Origin: DASPWW01 sp963756745
GTDB taxonomy: Bacteria > Actinomycetota > Thermoleophilia > Solirubrobacterales > 70-9
Length of the DNA: 64,000 bases
Direction: 5' to 3'
NCBI GenBank assembly: GCA_963756745.1
Contig: CAVWOU010000001.1
Location: 124,001 to 188,000 of the forward strand
Both the position numbers and the translations under genes were made by a program. Below, one piece after another: positions 35,619 to 43,733 of the stretch. A model generated the notes under the pieces. It did no database searches. It was not told the DNA's origin and saw only the letters and a program-made list of their open reading frames with translations. Within the stretch, counting starts at the first letter, position 1; each line of letters begins with the position of its first letter.

Positions 35619-36562
35619 CAGGCCTCGTCCCCGGCATCCGCGATCTTGACCGCGGCGCGCAGGTGCGCCGAGGCGGCACGCGGGTTGCGTTCGACCTCAT
35701 CGGCACTCGGCGCGACCGCCCGCCGGGTGAGGAGCCGGGCGTCGGGGGTGCGGCCGCACACGCACACCGGGACCTCGGGAGGGCACACGCAGCCCTTCGC
35801 GCGATCGGCGAGAAAGCGCTTCACGCGGCGGTCCTCGAGCGAATGGAAGGAGATCGCCGCGAGGCGGCCGCCGTCGGGCAGCAGGTCCCACGCGGCGGGC
35901 AGCGCGCGATCGAGCGACTCGAGCTCCGAGTTGACCTCGATCCGGATCGCCTGAAAGGTTCGCTTCGCCGGGTGGCCGCGACCGAAGCGCGCGGCCGGGG
36001 GCAGCGCCTCCCTGATCGCCTCCACGAGCTCCGACGTCGTCTCGAGCGGGCGGCTCTCGACGATCCCATGTGCGATCCGCCTCGCGTGGCGCTCCTCCCC
36101 GTGAACGCGGATGATCTCGGCGATCCGGCGCTCGGGCCACTCGTTGACGATCTCGAGCGCAGACAGGTCCTGGTCGGGGTCCATACGCATGTCGAGCGGC
36201 GCGTCGTATGTGTAGGAGAACCCGCGCTCCCACGCATCGAGCTGGAGCGAGGAGATCCCGAGGTCCATGTAGATGAAGTCGGGACGCGGGCCCTCCGTGG
36301 CGAGCGTCTCGAGCGCTGAACCGAAGTCGTCGCGCACGAACTCGGTCTCGCACGGCGCTTGAGACGCGAACGAGTCGTAGCGCTCGGCGGCCGCCGGGTC
36401 GCGGTCGATGCAGATCAGCGTCCCGGTCGCGCCGAGGCGTTCGGCCACGAGCTCGGCATGCCCCCCGCCGCCGAAGGTGCAGTCGACGCCGAGCTCGCCG
36501 GGGGCAGCGTCGAGCACCGCGACCAGCTCGCTCGCGAGGACAGGTACGTGCTCGGTTGGCAT
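35618..36562 (-). CDS. rsmH: 16S rRNA (cytosine1402-N4)-methyltransferase RsmH
   Basis: About 314 residues from ATG 36562 (PTEHVPVLASEL), the family's usual length. Motifs are DCTFGGGGHAELVAERLG (SAM), CIDRDPAAAERY, YMDLGISSLQLDAWERGFSY, RMDPDQDLSALEIVNEW, GHPAKRTFQAIRIEVN and AISFHSLEDRRVKRFL. It methylates 16S rRNA in the P site. ATG 36571 is also possible. A third candidate, ATG 36685, overlaps the mraZ stop (ATGA), but it would add 41 residues encoded partly by dispersed repeat family 2, so the true start is uncertain. Confidence 0.93.
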   Translation of the reverse strand: MPTEHVPVLASELVAVLDAAPGELGVDCTFGGGGHAELVAERLGATGTLICIDRDPAAAERYDSFASQAPCETEFVRDDFGSALETLATEGPRPDFIYMDLGISSLQLDAWERGFSYTYDAPLDMRMDPDQDLSALEIVNEWPERRIAEIIRVHGEERHARRIAHGIVESRPLETTSELVEAIREALPPAARFGRGHPAKRTFQAIRIEVNSELESLDRALPAAWDLLPDGGRLAAISFHSLEDRRVKRFLADRAKGCVCPPEVPVCVCGRTPDARLLTRRAVAPSADEVERNPRAASAHLRAAVKIADAGDEA

Positions 36563-36590
36563 ATAGGACATTTTCAATGCCGCTCGAATC

Positions 36591-36647
36591 CTCCGCTCCC
36601 GCTCGCTCGCACCCACATCACCGGCAGCCTTGCTCGCTCGCTCCCGC
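36591..36647 (-). repeat. Dispersed repeat family 2, copy before rsmH
   Basis: The two flanks, CTCCGCTCCCGCTCGCTCGC and GCTCGCTCGCTCCCGC, are identical to those in the murC-murB linker copy (24177-24235); the centre differs except for ATCACCGG. It fills most of the gap between mraZ and the core rsmH start. In the rsmH-proximal open frame it would read as an Arg/Glu-rich stretch (RERASKAAGDVGASERERR). Confidence 0.7.
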
Positions 36648-36681
36648 GTCCGGTTCGAGCGGGTTTGCGCTGGGCTCATGG

Positions 36682-37116
36682 TCATCCCTCTCCGCCGAGG
36701 CCCTCGGCGATCTCGTGGGCGTGGGCGTCGACCTCGCTGTCCTCCGCGCCCCACGTTTCGGGACTCCAGATCTCGAGGTGCTCCCCGACACCGACGATCA
36801 CGCACGGCCCGTCGAGGCCCGCGTGCTCGATCAGATGCCCGGGAATCCGGATGCGGCCCGCCGAGTCGAGCCTCTCGTCGACCGAGTGTGCGTAGATGCG
36901 CCTGCGCATGCGGCGCTGGTCGCGGCTGAAGGTGCTGAACTCTGCCATGTCGCGCTGCTCGAAGCGCGTGAACTCCTGCAAGGGAAAAACCTCGACGCAG
37001 GGGTCGAGGCCCTTCACGAGAATCACCCCGTCTGCGAGCGCCGAACGGAAGCGCGCCGGGATCGTCAGCCGGTCCTTCGAATCGAGACTGTGCTCGTGCT
37101 GCCCGTGAAATGCCAA
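36682..37116 (-). CDS. mraZ: Transcriptional regulator MraZ
   Basis: A 144-residue protein with two SpoVT/AbrB-like MraZ repeats: MAFHGQHEHSLDSKDRLTIP at the start and VDERLDSAGRIRIPGHLIEH in the second repeat. MraZ rings bind direct TGGG repeats before their own gene and control the dcw cluster. Three such repeats lie upstream (37224-37250). It is the first gene of the division cluster. The C-terminal tail is acidic. Confidence 0.95.
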   Translation of the reverse strand: MAFHGQHEHSLDSKDRLTIPARFRSALADGVILVKGLDPCVEVFPLQEFTRFEQRDMAEFSTFSRDQRRMRRRIYAHSVDERLDSAGRIRIPGHLIEHAGLDGPCVIVGVGEHLEIWSPETWGAEDSEVDAHAHEIAEGLGGEG

Positions 37117-37163
37117 CCTGGGGTCTCCGTGGGTGAAGGGAAATCGGACCGGAAGGTGAGAGT

Positions 37164-37206
37164 GGGCCGGGGTGATGAGGTGGGAGGAACCTCACCACCC
37201 CGGCCC
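37164..37206 (-). promoter_or_regulatory. Long hairpin in the mraZ leader
   Basis: An 18-bp stem with one mismatch and a 7-base loop; the arms are built on GGCCGGGGTG and CACCCCGGCC. It lies between the MraZ operator and the mraZ start (about 48 nt before ATG 37116), hence in the 5' leader of the dcw transcript. There is no U-tract, so it is not a classical terminator. Confidence 0.65.
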
Positions 37207-37223
37207 TGGTGATGGAAACCGCG

Positions 37224-37258
37224 TGCCACGCTAACCCACAACGCCCCACTTTTCAACA
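37224..37258 (-). promoter_or_regulatory. MraZ operator overlapping the dcw promoter
   Basis: In gene sense GTGGGGCGTT, GTGGGTTAGC, GTGGC follow each other with exact 10-bp spacing, as in known MraZ boxes (TGGG plus spacer repeats). TTGAAA (37258-37253) can serve as -35 and TAGCGT as -10 at a 17-bp distance, so MraZ binding would cover the promoter. Confidence 0.7.
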
Positions 37259-37463
37259 CGATCCCGATCGCGCGATTCCAGCCGATCCGTCGGACGGAAT
37301 TGCTACCGGTTACCCGGAGGGCCGGAATCCCGCTTCGTAGAGCCGATTCCGTGTCTTGCGACGTGGTCGTTGAGTGGCTGGTAGGGCTCGTCAGCCTGCA
37401 ATCTGGGTTGCAGGAAGCTGCCCTTAGGCGGCGCTGCGCCCGACCCCGACCGCGCGCTGTCGC
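37259..37463. other. Gap between the dcw promoter and tadC
   Basis: No gene is visible. CCTGCAA-N6-TTGCAGG at 37395-37414 is a dyad with perfect 7-bp arms, about 50 nt past the tadC stop; it may be an operator or part of a transcription stop for the tad genes. Confidence 0.35.
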
Positions 37464-38306
37464 TCAGAACCCGCCGAGCAGCACGTCCGAGTTCGCGATC
37501 AGCGCGGCGGCGATCATCAGGAGAACGGACGGAACCAGCACGAGCGCGACGACGAGCTGGATCTTCGGCGCGGCGCGGGCGGCGTCCTCCTCGATCCGGC
37601 GGCGCTGATCGAGCCTGAGCGCGGTGGCCTGCTGGCGGAGTTGGTCAGCGAGCGGCGAGCCGTACCGACTCGAGCGCTCGAGCGCGGCTGCCAGCGACGC
37701 GATCTCGCCGCCGGGTATCCGCTCGCGCAGACCGTCGAGCGCGGCGAGTTGGGATGCGCCGCACTCGATCTCGGCCGCGGCGACCGCGAGCTCGCTGGCC
37801 AGCGGTCCGGTCGTGCCCTCCGCGATTTCCCCCAGCACGGCGCCGGGCCCGCGACCGGCCTCCGCGGCGACCGCGAGCAGGTCAAGCGCGTCCGGAAGCG
37901 CGAGGACGAGCCGATCGCGGCGCCGGCGCGACTCGCGCTCGAGCAGGGCATCGGGAAGAAGGAATCCCGCCGCGGGCAACGCGATCGCGACGAGCAACGA
38001 CAGCCGCCCGGGCGCGGCGGGCGCGGCGATCGCCGCGAGGCCGGCGCCGAGCACCGCGCACCCCGCCTTCGCGGCGAGCACGGCCGGAACGCTGACGCGG
38101 TCGGAAAGCCCCGCGCGCAGGAGGCGGCGGGGGATTCCGAGCGGGAGCGCGGTTTCCGCGATCGTGCGGACCCGTCCCCCGCTTATCGCGCCGAGCACGT
38201 GTCTCGACGCCGCGCGCAGCTCGTCCCCCCTGCTTCCCGCGACCTCCCATGCGGCCGCGAACCCGAGCAGCACAGCGGCGCCCGCGAGCGCCGCCGCCGC
38301 ACTCAT
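37464..38306 (-). CDS. tadC: Type II secretion F-domain protein TadC
   Basis: A 280-residue membrane protein with an N-terminal helix, two mid-chain helices, a cytoplasmic T2SSF domain (LALPDALDLLAVAAEAGRGP, LAAALERSSRYGSPLADQLR) and a C-terminal helix pair. It is the inner-membrane platform of Flp/Tad pilus assembly, working with TadB and the CpaF ATPase. ATG 38306 is preceded by GAGGTGAT, the end of a family 1 leader repeat. Confidence 0.85.
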   Translation of the reverse strand: MSAAAALAGAAVLLGFAAAWEVAGSRGDELRAASRHVLGAISGGRVRTIAETALPLGIPRRLLRAGLSDRVSVPAVLAAKAGCAVLGAGLAAIAAPAAPGRLSLLVAIALPAAGFLLPDALLERESRRRRDRLVLALPDALDLLAVAAEAGRGPGAVLGEIAEGTTGPLASELAVAAAEIECGASQLAALDGLRERIPGGEIASLAAALERSSRYGSPLADQLRQQATALRLDQRRRIEEDAARAAPKIQLVVALVLVPSVLLMIAAALIANSDVLLGGF

Positions 38307-38384
38307 CCCATCACCTCAGTTCGCGCTCGGCCCACCATCAAATTCCCCGCCCGGGCGGGATCTTGGAATCCGCCTCGCGCTCAC
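38307..38384 (-). repeat. Dispersed leader repeat family 1, copy between tadB and tadC
   Basis: Same element as at 29335-29412. In gene sense it runs from the TGA stop of tadB (inside GTGAGC) through CCCGCCCGGGCGGGGAA and GGGCCGAGCGCGAAC to a Shine-Dalgarno GAGGTGAT directly before the tadC ATG. It can be read as a 22-codon ORF ending GGPSAN-stop immediately before the ribosome site. Confidence 0.75.
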
Positions 38385-39253
38385 ACGCCTTCCGGCCCGA
38401 TCCGGCTCAGCTGCCGGATCGCGGCGAAGCCGACGAGCTGCAGCGCGGCGGCGAGCGCCAGCAGCACGCTCGCCGCGGTGTCGGACAGCAGCCTGGCGAC
38501 GAACCCCGGCTCGACGAGCTCGGCGAACAGCGCCGCACCGGTCGGCATCGCCACCACGAGCAGGCCCGTGAACCTCGCCTGCGCGGTCGCCGAGCGCGCG
38601 TCGGCCGCCACCCGGTCGCGCTCCGCGGCCGCCGCGGCATAGCGCCGCAACAGTCCCGCGAGATCGCCGCCGCCGAGCTGCTGAGAGAGCAGCGCCGCCG
38701 CGAACGAGTCCACGCGCGGCGACTTGAGCCTGCGCTGGAGCGCCGAGAGCGCCTCGGCGGTGGAGCTGCCCAGCTCCAGGTCCGCCCGCACGCGTGCCGT
38801 CTCCACTCCCGGCGGGCCGTCGAGCGTGCCCGCGGCGGCGGCGAGCGCGGCGCGAACGGAGCGCCCGCCCGATAGCGCGTCGGCGACCGCCGTCGCGAGA
38901 GCCGGAAGGCCTCGTTCGACCCTGCGCCGGTACCGGGCGCGCCGCGTCGCCAGCGCCCACGCGGCGGCGGCGGGTCCCGCGAGCGCCAGAGCCGACGCGG
39001 GACCAGGGCCGGCGACCAGCAGCGCGATGGCGAAGAACCCACCCGTCCCGACCACCCCGAGGCGCCGGCGCTCGGCCTCGGTGGGGACGTACCCCTCCCT
39101 GCCGGCGCGCAGCAATGGGTCGACGGCGGCCGCTAGCCAGCGCGCGACCGAGGGCATCGCCAGCACCGCCTCGCGCGCCGCCACCGCCGCCATCCCGCCG
39201 GCCAGTGCGGCGAGCACCACCGGCAGGATCCCGGGCTCGGCGCCCGGCGTCAC
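38381..39253 (-). CDS. tadB: Type II secretion F-domain protein TadB
   Basis: About 290 residues from GTG 39253, directly after the cpaF stop. It has membrane helices near the N-terminus (ILPVVLAALAGGMAAVAARE), at about 95-140 and at the C-terminus, and a T2SSF domain (GLPALATAVADALSGGRSVR, LGGGDLAGLLRRYAAAAAER). It pairs with TadC as the pilus platform. Codons upstream in frame to 39310 lie in cpaF and are not used. Confidence 0.83.
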   Translation of the reverse strand: MTPGAEPGILPVVLAALAGGMAAVAAREAVLAMPSVARWLAAAVDPLLRAGREGYVPTEAERRRLGVVGTGGFFAIALLVAGPGPASALALAGPAAAAWALATRRARYRRRVERGLPALATAVADALSGGRSVRAALAAAAGTLDGPPGVETARVRADLELGSSTAEALSALQRRLKSPRVDSFAAALLSQQLGGGDLAGLLRRYAAAAAERDRVAADARSATAQARFTGLLVVAMPTGAALFAELVEPGFVARLLSDTAASVLLALAAALQLVGFAAIRQLSRIGPEGV

Positions 39254-39255
39254 CG

Positions 39256-40431
39256 CTACCCGGCGGTCGCGGCGGGCGCACTGTCGATCGCGCCCGGGCC
39301 GCGCCGCCACACCCCGCGCACCCCGACCCCGCCGGCGATCTTGACGACCTCGGCTATCTCCACCACCTTCCGCGAGCCGTCGCCGCCGCGCGCGAGGTGC
39401 ACGACGATGTCGATTCCCCGCGCGACCTGCTCGCGGATCGCGTCGTGCGGCAGCCCCACCCCGGCCATCAGCGCGAGCGTCTCGAGCCTTCGCAGCGAGT
39501 CCTCCGGGGAGCTGGCGTGCACTGTGGAGAGCGCGCCGTCGTGGCCGGTGTTCAGCGCGGTGAGCAGATCGAGCGCCTCGGCGCCCCGCACCTCGCCGAT
39601 CACGATGCGGTCGGGACGCATCCGCAGCGCATTGCGCAGCAGGTCGCGGATCGTCACCTCGCCGCGCCCCTCGACGCTTGCGGGGCGCGTCTCGAGGCGG
39701 ACGACGTGGGGCTGGCGCAGCGCGAGCTCGGCCGCGTCCTCGATCGTGATCACCCGCTCCTCGGAGTCGAGGTACCCCGACAGGGCGTTGAGCAGGGTCG
39801 TCTTGCCCGACCCCGTGCCCCCGCTGATCAGAATGCTGCGCCGCGCGCGCACCGCCGCGGCGAGCAGGTCGCGCGCCTCCGCCGTGAGGCTGCCCGAGGC
39901 GACGAGCTCCTGCGGGCCGGGACGCGCGGCGGCGAAGCGCCTGATCGACAGCGACGCGCCGCTCACCGCGAGCGGCGGGATCACGACGTTGACCCGCGAG
40001 CCGTCGTCGAGGCGGGCGTCCGCCATCGGGCTGAGCTCGTCGATCCGCCGCCCGAGCGGGGTAAGTATTCGCTCGATCGCGTCGCGCAGCGCGCGCTCGG
40101 ACGCGAAGCGGACCTCGGTGCGCTCGATCCTTCCCCTCCGCTCTACGTAGACCTCTTCGGGGCCGTTTACCATCACCTCCTCGACCATCGGGTCGGCCAT
40201 CAACTCCTCGAGCGGGCCGAGACCGACGGTGTCGCGGAGGATCAACTCGACGATCCGCTCCCTCGTCGGCGCGGACAGGATCGCCGCCTCGCGCGCCACG
40301 AGGCCCTCGACCGCGACGGGCAGCTCGTCGAGATCCAAGCGACCTGCCGCCGCCTGCGCGCGGCGTCTCTCTATCAGCCGCCGGCGAAGCTGCGTGGCCA
40401 GGGCCTCGGCGTGGTCATCGTGGGAAGCCAC
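39256..40431 (-). CDS. cpaF: CpaF/TadA-family secretion ATPase
   Basis: A 391-residue type II/IV secretion ATPase: LGPLEELMADPMVEEVMVNG (N-terminal domain), DDGSRVNVVIPPLAVSGASL, Walker A ILISGGTGSGKTTLLNAL, EDAAELALRQPHVVRLETRP, Walker B RIVIGEVRGAEALDLL, and STVHASSPEDSLRRLETLAL. It powers Flp/Tad pilus assembly. GTG 40431 is the best start by length; no strong ribosome site is seen. tadB and tadC follow, but no flp pilin gene is in the window. Confidence 0.93.
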   Translation of the reverse strand: MASHDDHAEALATQLRRRLIERRRAQAAAGRLDLDELPVAVEGLVAREAAILSAPTRERIVELILRDTVGLGPLEELMADPMVEEVMVNGPEEVYVERRGRIERTEVRFASERALRDAIERILTPLGRRIDELSPMADARLDDGSRVNVVIPPLAVSGASLSIRRFAAARPGPQELVASGSLTAEARDLLAAAVRARRSILISGGTGSGKTTLLNALSGYLDSEERVITIEDAAELALRQPHVVRLETRPASVEGRGEVTIRDLLRNALRMRPDRIVIGEVRGAEALDLLTALNTGHDGALSTVHASSPEDSLRRLETLALMAGVGLPHDAIREQVARGIDIVVHLARGGDGSRKVVEIAEVVKIAGGVGVRGVWRRGPGAIDSAPAATAG

Positions 40432-40476
40432 ACTGAGATGAGCGCCGGGAGGTCGAGGCTCTCCCCCCAACCACTC

Positions 40477-40500
40477 GCGCGATCTGCGAGCAGATCGCGC
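40477..40500 (-). terminator. Hairpin after the epimerase gene
   Basis: GCGCGATCTGC, two bases, and its exact reverse complement form an 11-bp stem 15 nt past the epimerase stop and 46 nt before cpaF. No U-tract follows in either direction, so termination is probable rather than certain. Confidence 0.5.
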
Positions 40501-40514
40501 GGTCTCGTGAGGGC

Positions 40515-41465
40515 TCACCCGAGACTGTTTCTGAACCCCTCGCGCCAGCTTGGGTGGGCGGGTTGCCAGCCGAGCTCGCGCCTCGCCTTCGCGTTCGAGG
40601 CGCCGCGGATCTCTGTCATCAGGGCTACCGCGATCGGGCCTCCAACCAGCCGGCCCACCCAGACGGGAAGGCGTCGCGGCGGCGGTGCCCCGATCGCGTC
40701 GGCGAGCGCCGGGAGCCACTCCGACACCGGCGCGGGATCGTCGTCGACGATGTTGTAAATCCCCGGCGCGCCACCCTCGACCGCCACCAGTGTGGCGGTG
40801 GCGGCGTCGTCGATGTGCACGAATGACCACACGCCCGTCCCCCCGTCGAGGATCGGGAAGCGCCGCTTGCGGATCGTCTCCGGGAGCGTGTCGTTTGAGT
40901 CCCGGGCGAGCGAGGTCCCGGGGCCGTAGAAGCCCCCGTAGCGCAGTACCACTCCTTCCAGCCCCTCGGCACCCGTGACCGAGCTCTCGAGGTAACGGAT
41001 CGCCGCGATCGTGGCGAGCCCGCCGATCGGAGGGCGCGTGTCGAGCGGATCGTCCTCGGTCTTCACCGGACCGCCCTCGCGCGCGTACGGCCACCCGGCG
41101 AAGCTCTGGGCGACGAACCGGCGGGCACCGGCCTCGATCGCGCCGGCGAGCAGGTTGTCCGTGCCGTCGGTCCGAAGCCGGTTGGTGAGCACGAACTCGC
41201 GGTCGAACTTCCGCGGATTGCCGCTCAGACCGGTCAGCGCGGTGAGCTGATGGACCACGACCTCGGGCGCGGCGTGCCGAACGGCGCATACGACGGCGTC
41301 ACGATCGAGCGCGTCGCCCACAACCGGCTCGGCGCCGGACCGCTTGATCGCGTCCGCTTTCTCCGGCGTGCGCGTCAACGCGGTGATTGAGTGGCCCGCC
41401 TCGACCAGCTTCGGCACCAGCCGCGCGCCGATCGCCCCGCTTCCCCCGGCGACGAAGACTCTCAT
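40515..41465 (-). CDS. NAD-dependent epimerase/dehydratase-family protein
   Basis: A 316-residue extended short-chain dehydrogenase: RVFVAGGSGAIGARLVPKLV (Rossmann motif GGSGxIG), GDALDRDAVVCAV, RYGGFYGPGTSLARD and a C-terminal substrate domain. The catalytic YxxxK is not obvious, as in atypical NmrA-like members; the substrate is unknown. It is divergent from a TetR gene with a TetR operator between them, so the TetR protein probably represses it. GGAG lies seven bases before ATG 41465. Confidence 0.82.
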   Translation of the reverse strand: MRVFVAGGSGAIGARLVPKLVEAGHSITALTRTPEKADAIKRSGAEPVVGDALDRDAVVCAVRHAAPEVVVHQLTALTGLSGNPRKFDREFVLTNRLRTDGTDNLLAGAIEAGARRFVAQSFAGWPYAREGGPVKTEDDPLDTRPPIGGLATIAAIRYLESSVTGAEGLEGVVLRYGGFYGPGTSLARDSNDTLPETIRKRRFPILDGGTGVWSFVHIDDAATATLVAVEGGAPGIYNIVDDDPAPVSEWLPALADAIGAPPPRRLPVWVGRLVGGPIAVALMTEIRGASNAKARRELGWQPAHPSWREGFRNSLG

Positions 41466-41487
41466 CTGAAGCTCCTTTCAACAATCA

Positions 41488-41505
41488 ACCTACCAACCGG
41501 TAGGT
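41488..41505. promoter_or_regulatory. TetR-type operator
   Basis: ACCTACC-AACC-GGTAGGT, an inverted repeat with perfect 7-bp arms in the epimerase/tetR divergent gap. Sites with a TACC...GGTA core are typical of TetR/AcrR repressors. It lies 23 and 9 nt from the two start codons. Confidence 0.75.
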
Positions 41506-41513
41506 AAGTTATC

Positions 41514-42155
41514 ATGTGCGCCATGCAGGCAGCGGTCGCGACGAGTCGGATCAAGGGGCCGGAGCGGCGCAAGCGGATCCTCGAAGCCGCCGCCGAGGGG
41601 TTCGCCGCCCGCGGCTACCACGCGACATCAGTCGGACAGATCGCCGAGGCGGCCGGGATCACTAAGCCGGTCATCTACGACCACTTCCCCTCCAAGCGGG
41701 ACCTGTTCGTCGCGCTGCTCGAGCAAGCCCGGGAGGAGCTACTCGCGCTCGGCGTCGAGGCGATGCGCGCCGACGCGCCGCCGGAGGAGCGCGTGCGGAG
41801 CGCCGTCGACGCATTCTTCTCCTATGTCAGTGCGCACCCCGCCACCGCGCGCGTCCTGTTCACGCCGCCGGTCGGCGAGCCCGACCTGCTCGCCGAGTCA
41901 CAGCGCGTCCAAGCCGACGCGACGGCGGGGATCGCCGCGCTGCTCGCGGCTGAGCCCGGGCTGTTCGCGGGGGCGCGCGACCGGCGGCGACGCGTCGAGA
42001 TGCTGAGCGAGTTCTTCAAGCAGGGGATGCACGGCCTCGCGATCTGGTCGATGGATCATCCCGGTGTCCCCCGCCGTGCACTCGTTGAGACGGCGATGGC
42101 CCTGGTTTGGGTCGGGCTGCGGGCGCAGCTCTCGCCGGCGGACCCGGACTCCTAG
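41514..42155 (+). CDS. TetR/AcrR-family regulator
   Basis: About 213 residues. The N-terminal helix-turn-helix (RRKRILEAAAEGFAARGYHA, TSVGQIAEAAGITKPVIYDH, FPSKRDLFVALL) is typical of TetR. The C-terminal ligand domain is variable and gives no clue to the effector. It diverges from the epimerase-like gene across a clear palindromic operator and should regulate both. ATG 41523 is an alternative start. Confidence 0.88.
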   Translation: MCAMQAAVATSRIKGPERRKRILEAAAEGFAARGYHATSVGQIAEAAGITKPVIYDHFPSKRDLFVALLEQAREELLALGVEAMRADAPPEERVRSAVDAFFSYVSAHPATARVLFTPPVGEPDLLAESQRVQADATAGIAALLAAEPGLFAGARDRRRRVEMLSEFFKQGMHGLAIWSMDHPGVPRRALVETAMALVWVGLRAQLSPADPDS

Positions 42156-42164
42156 GATTTACGC

Positions 42165-43142
42165 ATGGTCGACCTGGTCGCCACGACGGGGGACTCGGTG
42201 GTGCGCCTGGCCGCTGGAGATGGATGGTCCGTGAAGACGCTTCTGGAGGACGGTGGCGCGCAGTGCGTCGCCACCGACCCGCGCGTGCCGGCGCGCGTGT
42301 ACGCCGGCTCGCGCGGACGTGGCGTATGGCGCAGCTCGGACGGCGGCGATCAGTGGGAGGACGCCGGGCTGCCGGCCGACGACGTGTTCTCTATCGCGGT
42401 CAGCCCGGCAGACGGCGCCGTGTACGCCGGCTGCGAGCCGAGCATGCTGTTCCGAAGCACCGACGGGGGAACGAGCTGGGAGGAGCTCTCCTCGCTGCGC
42501 GAGATTCCGTCGGCGCCGAACTGGAGCTTCCCCCCGCGGCCGTGGACGTCGCACGTCCGCTGGATCGCGCCGAGCCCGCACGACGCCGCCCGCCTGCTCG
42601 TCGGAATCGAGCTCGGCGGCGTGATGCTGAGCGAGGACGGCGGCTCGACGTGGAAGGACCATCGCCCGGGCGCACAGCCCGACTGCCACGCCCTCGCGTG
42701 GCATCCCGAGGCGGAGGGCCGCGCCTACGAGGCCGCGGGAGGTGGTGCGGCATGGAGCTCCGACGCGGGCGAGACGTGGCGGGGCGCCGACGAGGGCCGC
42801 GATCGCCACTACACGTGGGCACTCGCCGTCGATCCCGACGAGCCCGAGCGGTGGTTCGTCTCCGCGAGCCCCGGGCCGATGCAGGCGCATGGGTCGCGCA
42901 GCGCCGAGGCCCATCTCTATCGCTGGGAGGGTGAGGGCCCGTGGGAGCGCCTCACCGAGGGTCTACCCGATCCGCTCGACTCGATGCCGTACGCGCTCGC
43001 GTTCGCAGGCGACTCGCTCGTCGCCGGGCTGGCTGACGGGCGAGTCTTCCTTAGTGATGACCGCGGCGCACGCTGGGCACCGATAGCGCTCGACGGCGCG
43101 GGCCTCGGGAGGATCGCGGCGCTGGCGCCGCTCCCCCGATAG
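42165..43142 (+). CDS. BNR/Asp-box repeat beta-propeller protein
   Basis: A 325-residue cytoplasmic protein (no signal peptide) with repeated Asp-box motifs: WRSSDGGDQWEDAGL, FRSTDGGTSWEELS, LSEDGGSTWKDH and WSSDAGETWRG, that is S-x-D-x-G-x-T-W. These occur in sialidase-like and VPS10/YCF48-like propellers. Sialidase catalytic residues are not evident, and many such proteins have unknown function. It starts nine bases after the tetR stop and may share its transcript. Confidence 0.75.
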   Translation: MVDLVATTGDSVVRLAAGDGWSVKTLLEDGGAQCVATDPRVPARVYAGSRGRGVWRSSDGGDQWEDAGLPADDVFSIAVSPADGAVYAGCEPSMLFRSTDGGTSWEELSSLREIPSAPNWSFPPRPWTSHVRWIAPSPHDAARLLVGIELGGVMLSEDGGSTWKDHRPGAQPDCHALAWHPEAEGRAYEAAGGGAAWSSDAGETWRGADEGRDRHYTWALAVDPDEPERWFVSASPGPMQAHGSRSAEAHLYRWEGEGPWERLTEGLPDPLDSMPYALAFAGDSLVAGLADGRVFLSDDRGARWAPIALDGAGLGRIAALAPLPR

Positions 43143-43156
43143 GTAGGGTCTAGGTC

Positions 43157-43226
43157 GTGAGCATGAGGCTCTACCAGGGTGTGGGCGGGCGGGGAAGTTG
43201 ATGCTGGGCCGAGCGCGAACGTATTG
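43157..43226 (+). repeat. Dispersed leader repeat family 1, copy before the macro-domain gene
   Basis: More diverged copy, on the plus strand as is the gene it precedes. GTGAGC, GAGGC, CGGGCGGGGAA and GGGCCGAGCGCGAAC are conserved; the middle is changed and the palindromic core partly lost. The element ends directly at ATG 43227. Confidence 0.65.
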
Positions 43227-43733
43227 ATGTCCGAGATCGAGGTTCGCCAGGCGGACATCACCAAGCTCGAGGTCGACGCGATCGCCAACGCCGCGAACAC
43301 GCAGCTCAAGCACGGCGGCGGCGTCGCAGCGGCGATCGTTCGCGCCGGTGGCCACATCGTCCAGGAGGAAAGCGACGGCGTGGCGCCGATCGCGCTTGGT
43401 GACGCGGTCGAGACCACCGCCGGCGACATGCCCGCGAAGTGGGTGATCCACGCCGCGACAATGGAGCTCGGCGGTCCGACCTCCGCGGAGATCATTCGCA
43501 GCGCGACCGCGAGCACGCTACGCAGGGCGGACGCGCTCGGGGCGACTTCGCTCGGCCTGGTCGCCTTCGGCACCGGCGTCGGGGGCTTCCCGCTCGACGA
43601 CGCCGCGCGGATCGAGGTCGAGGAGGTCCGACGTCACCTCGACGACGGGAGCGGGATCGAGCGCGTCGTCTTCGCGGTCTTCGGCGAGGAAGCACGGGGG
43701 GCGTTCGAGCGAGCGGTTGGCGAGTCCGACTAG
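43227..43733 (+). CDS. Macro domain (ADP-ribose-binding) protein
   Basis: A 168-residue single macro domain: VRQADITKLEVDAIANAANT, GGGVAAAIVRAGG, VETTAGDMPAKWVIHAATM, GVAFGTGVGGFPLD-like loop (VAFGTGVGGFPLDDAARI). It resembles bacterial Af1521/YmdB-type hydrolases of ADP-ribose derivatives. ATG 43227 is used; the frame upstream to 43179 is only the translated repeat. Its stop overlaps that of the convergent cpaB by 4 bp. Confidence 0.9.
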   Translation: MSEIEVRQADITKLEVDAIANAANTQLKHGGGVAAAIVRAGGHIVQEESDGVAPIALGDAVETTAGDMPAKWVIHAATMELGGPTSAEIIRSATASTLRRADALGATSLGLVAFGTGVGGFPLDDAARIEVEEVRRHLDDGSGIERVVFAVFGEEARGAFERAVGESD

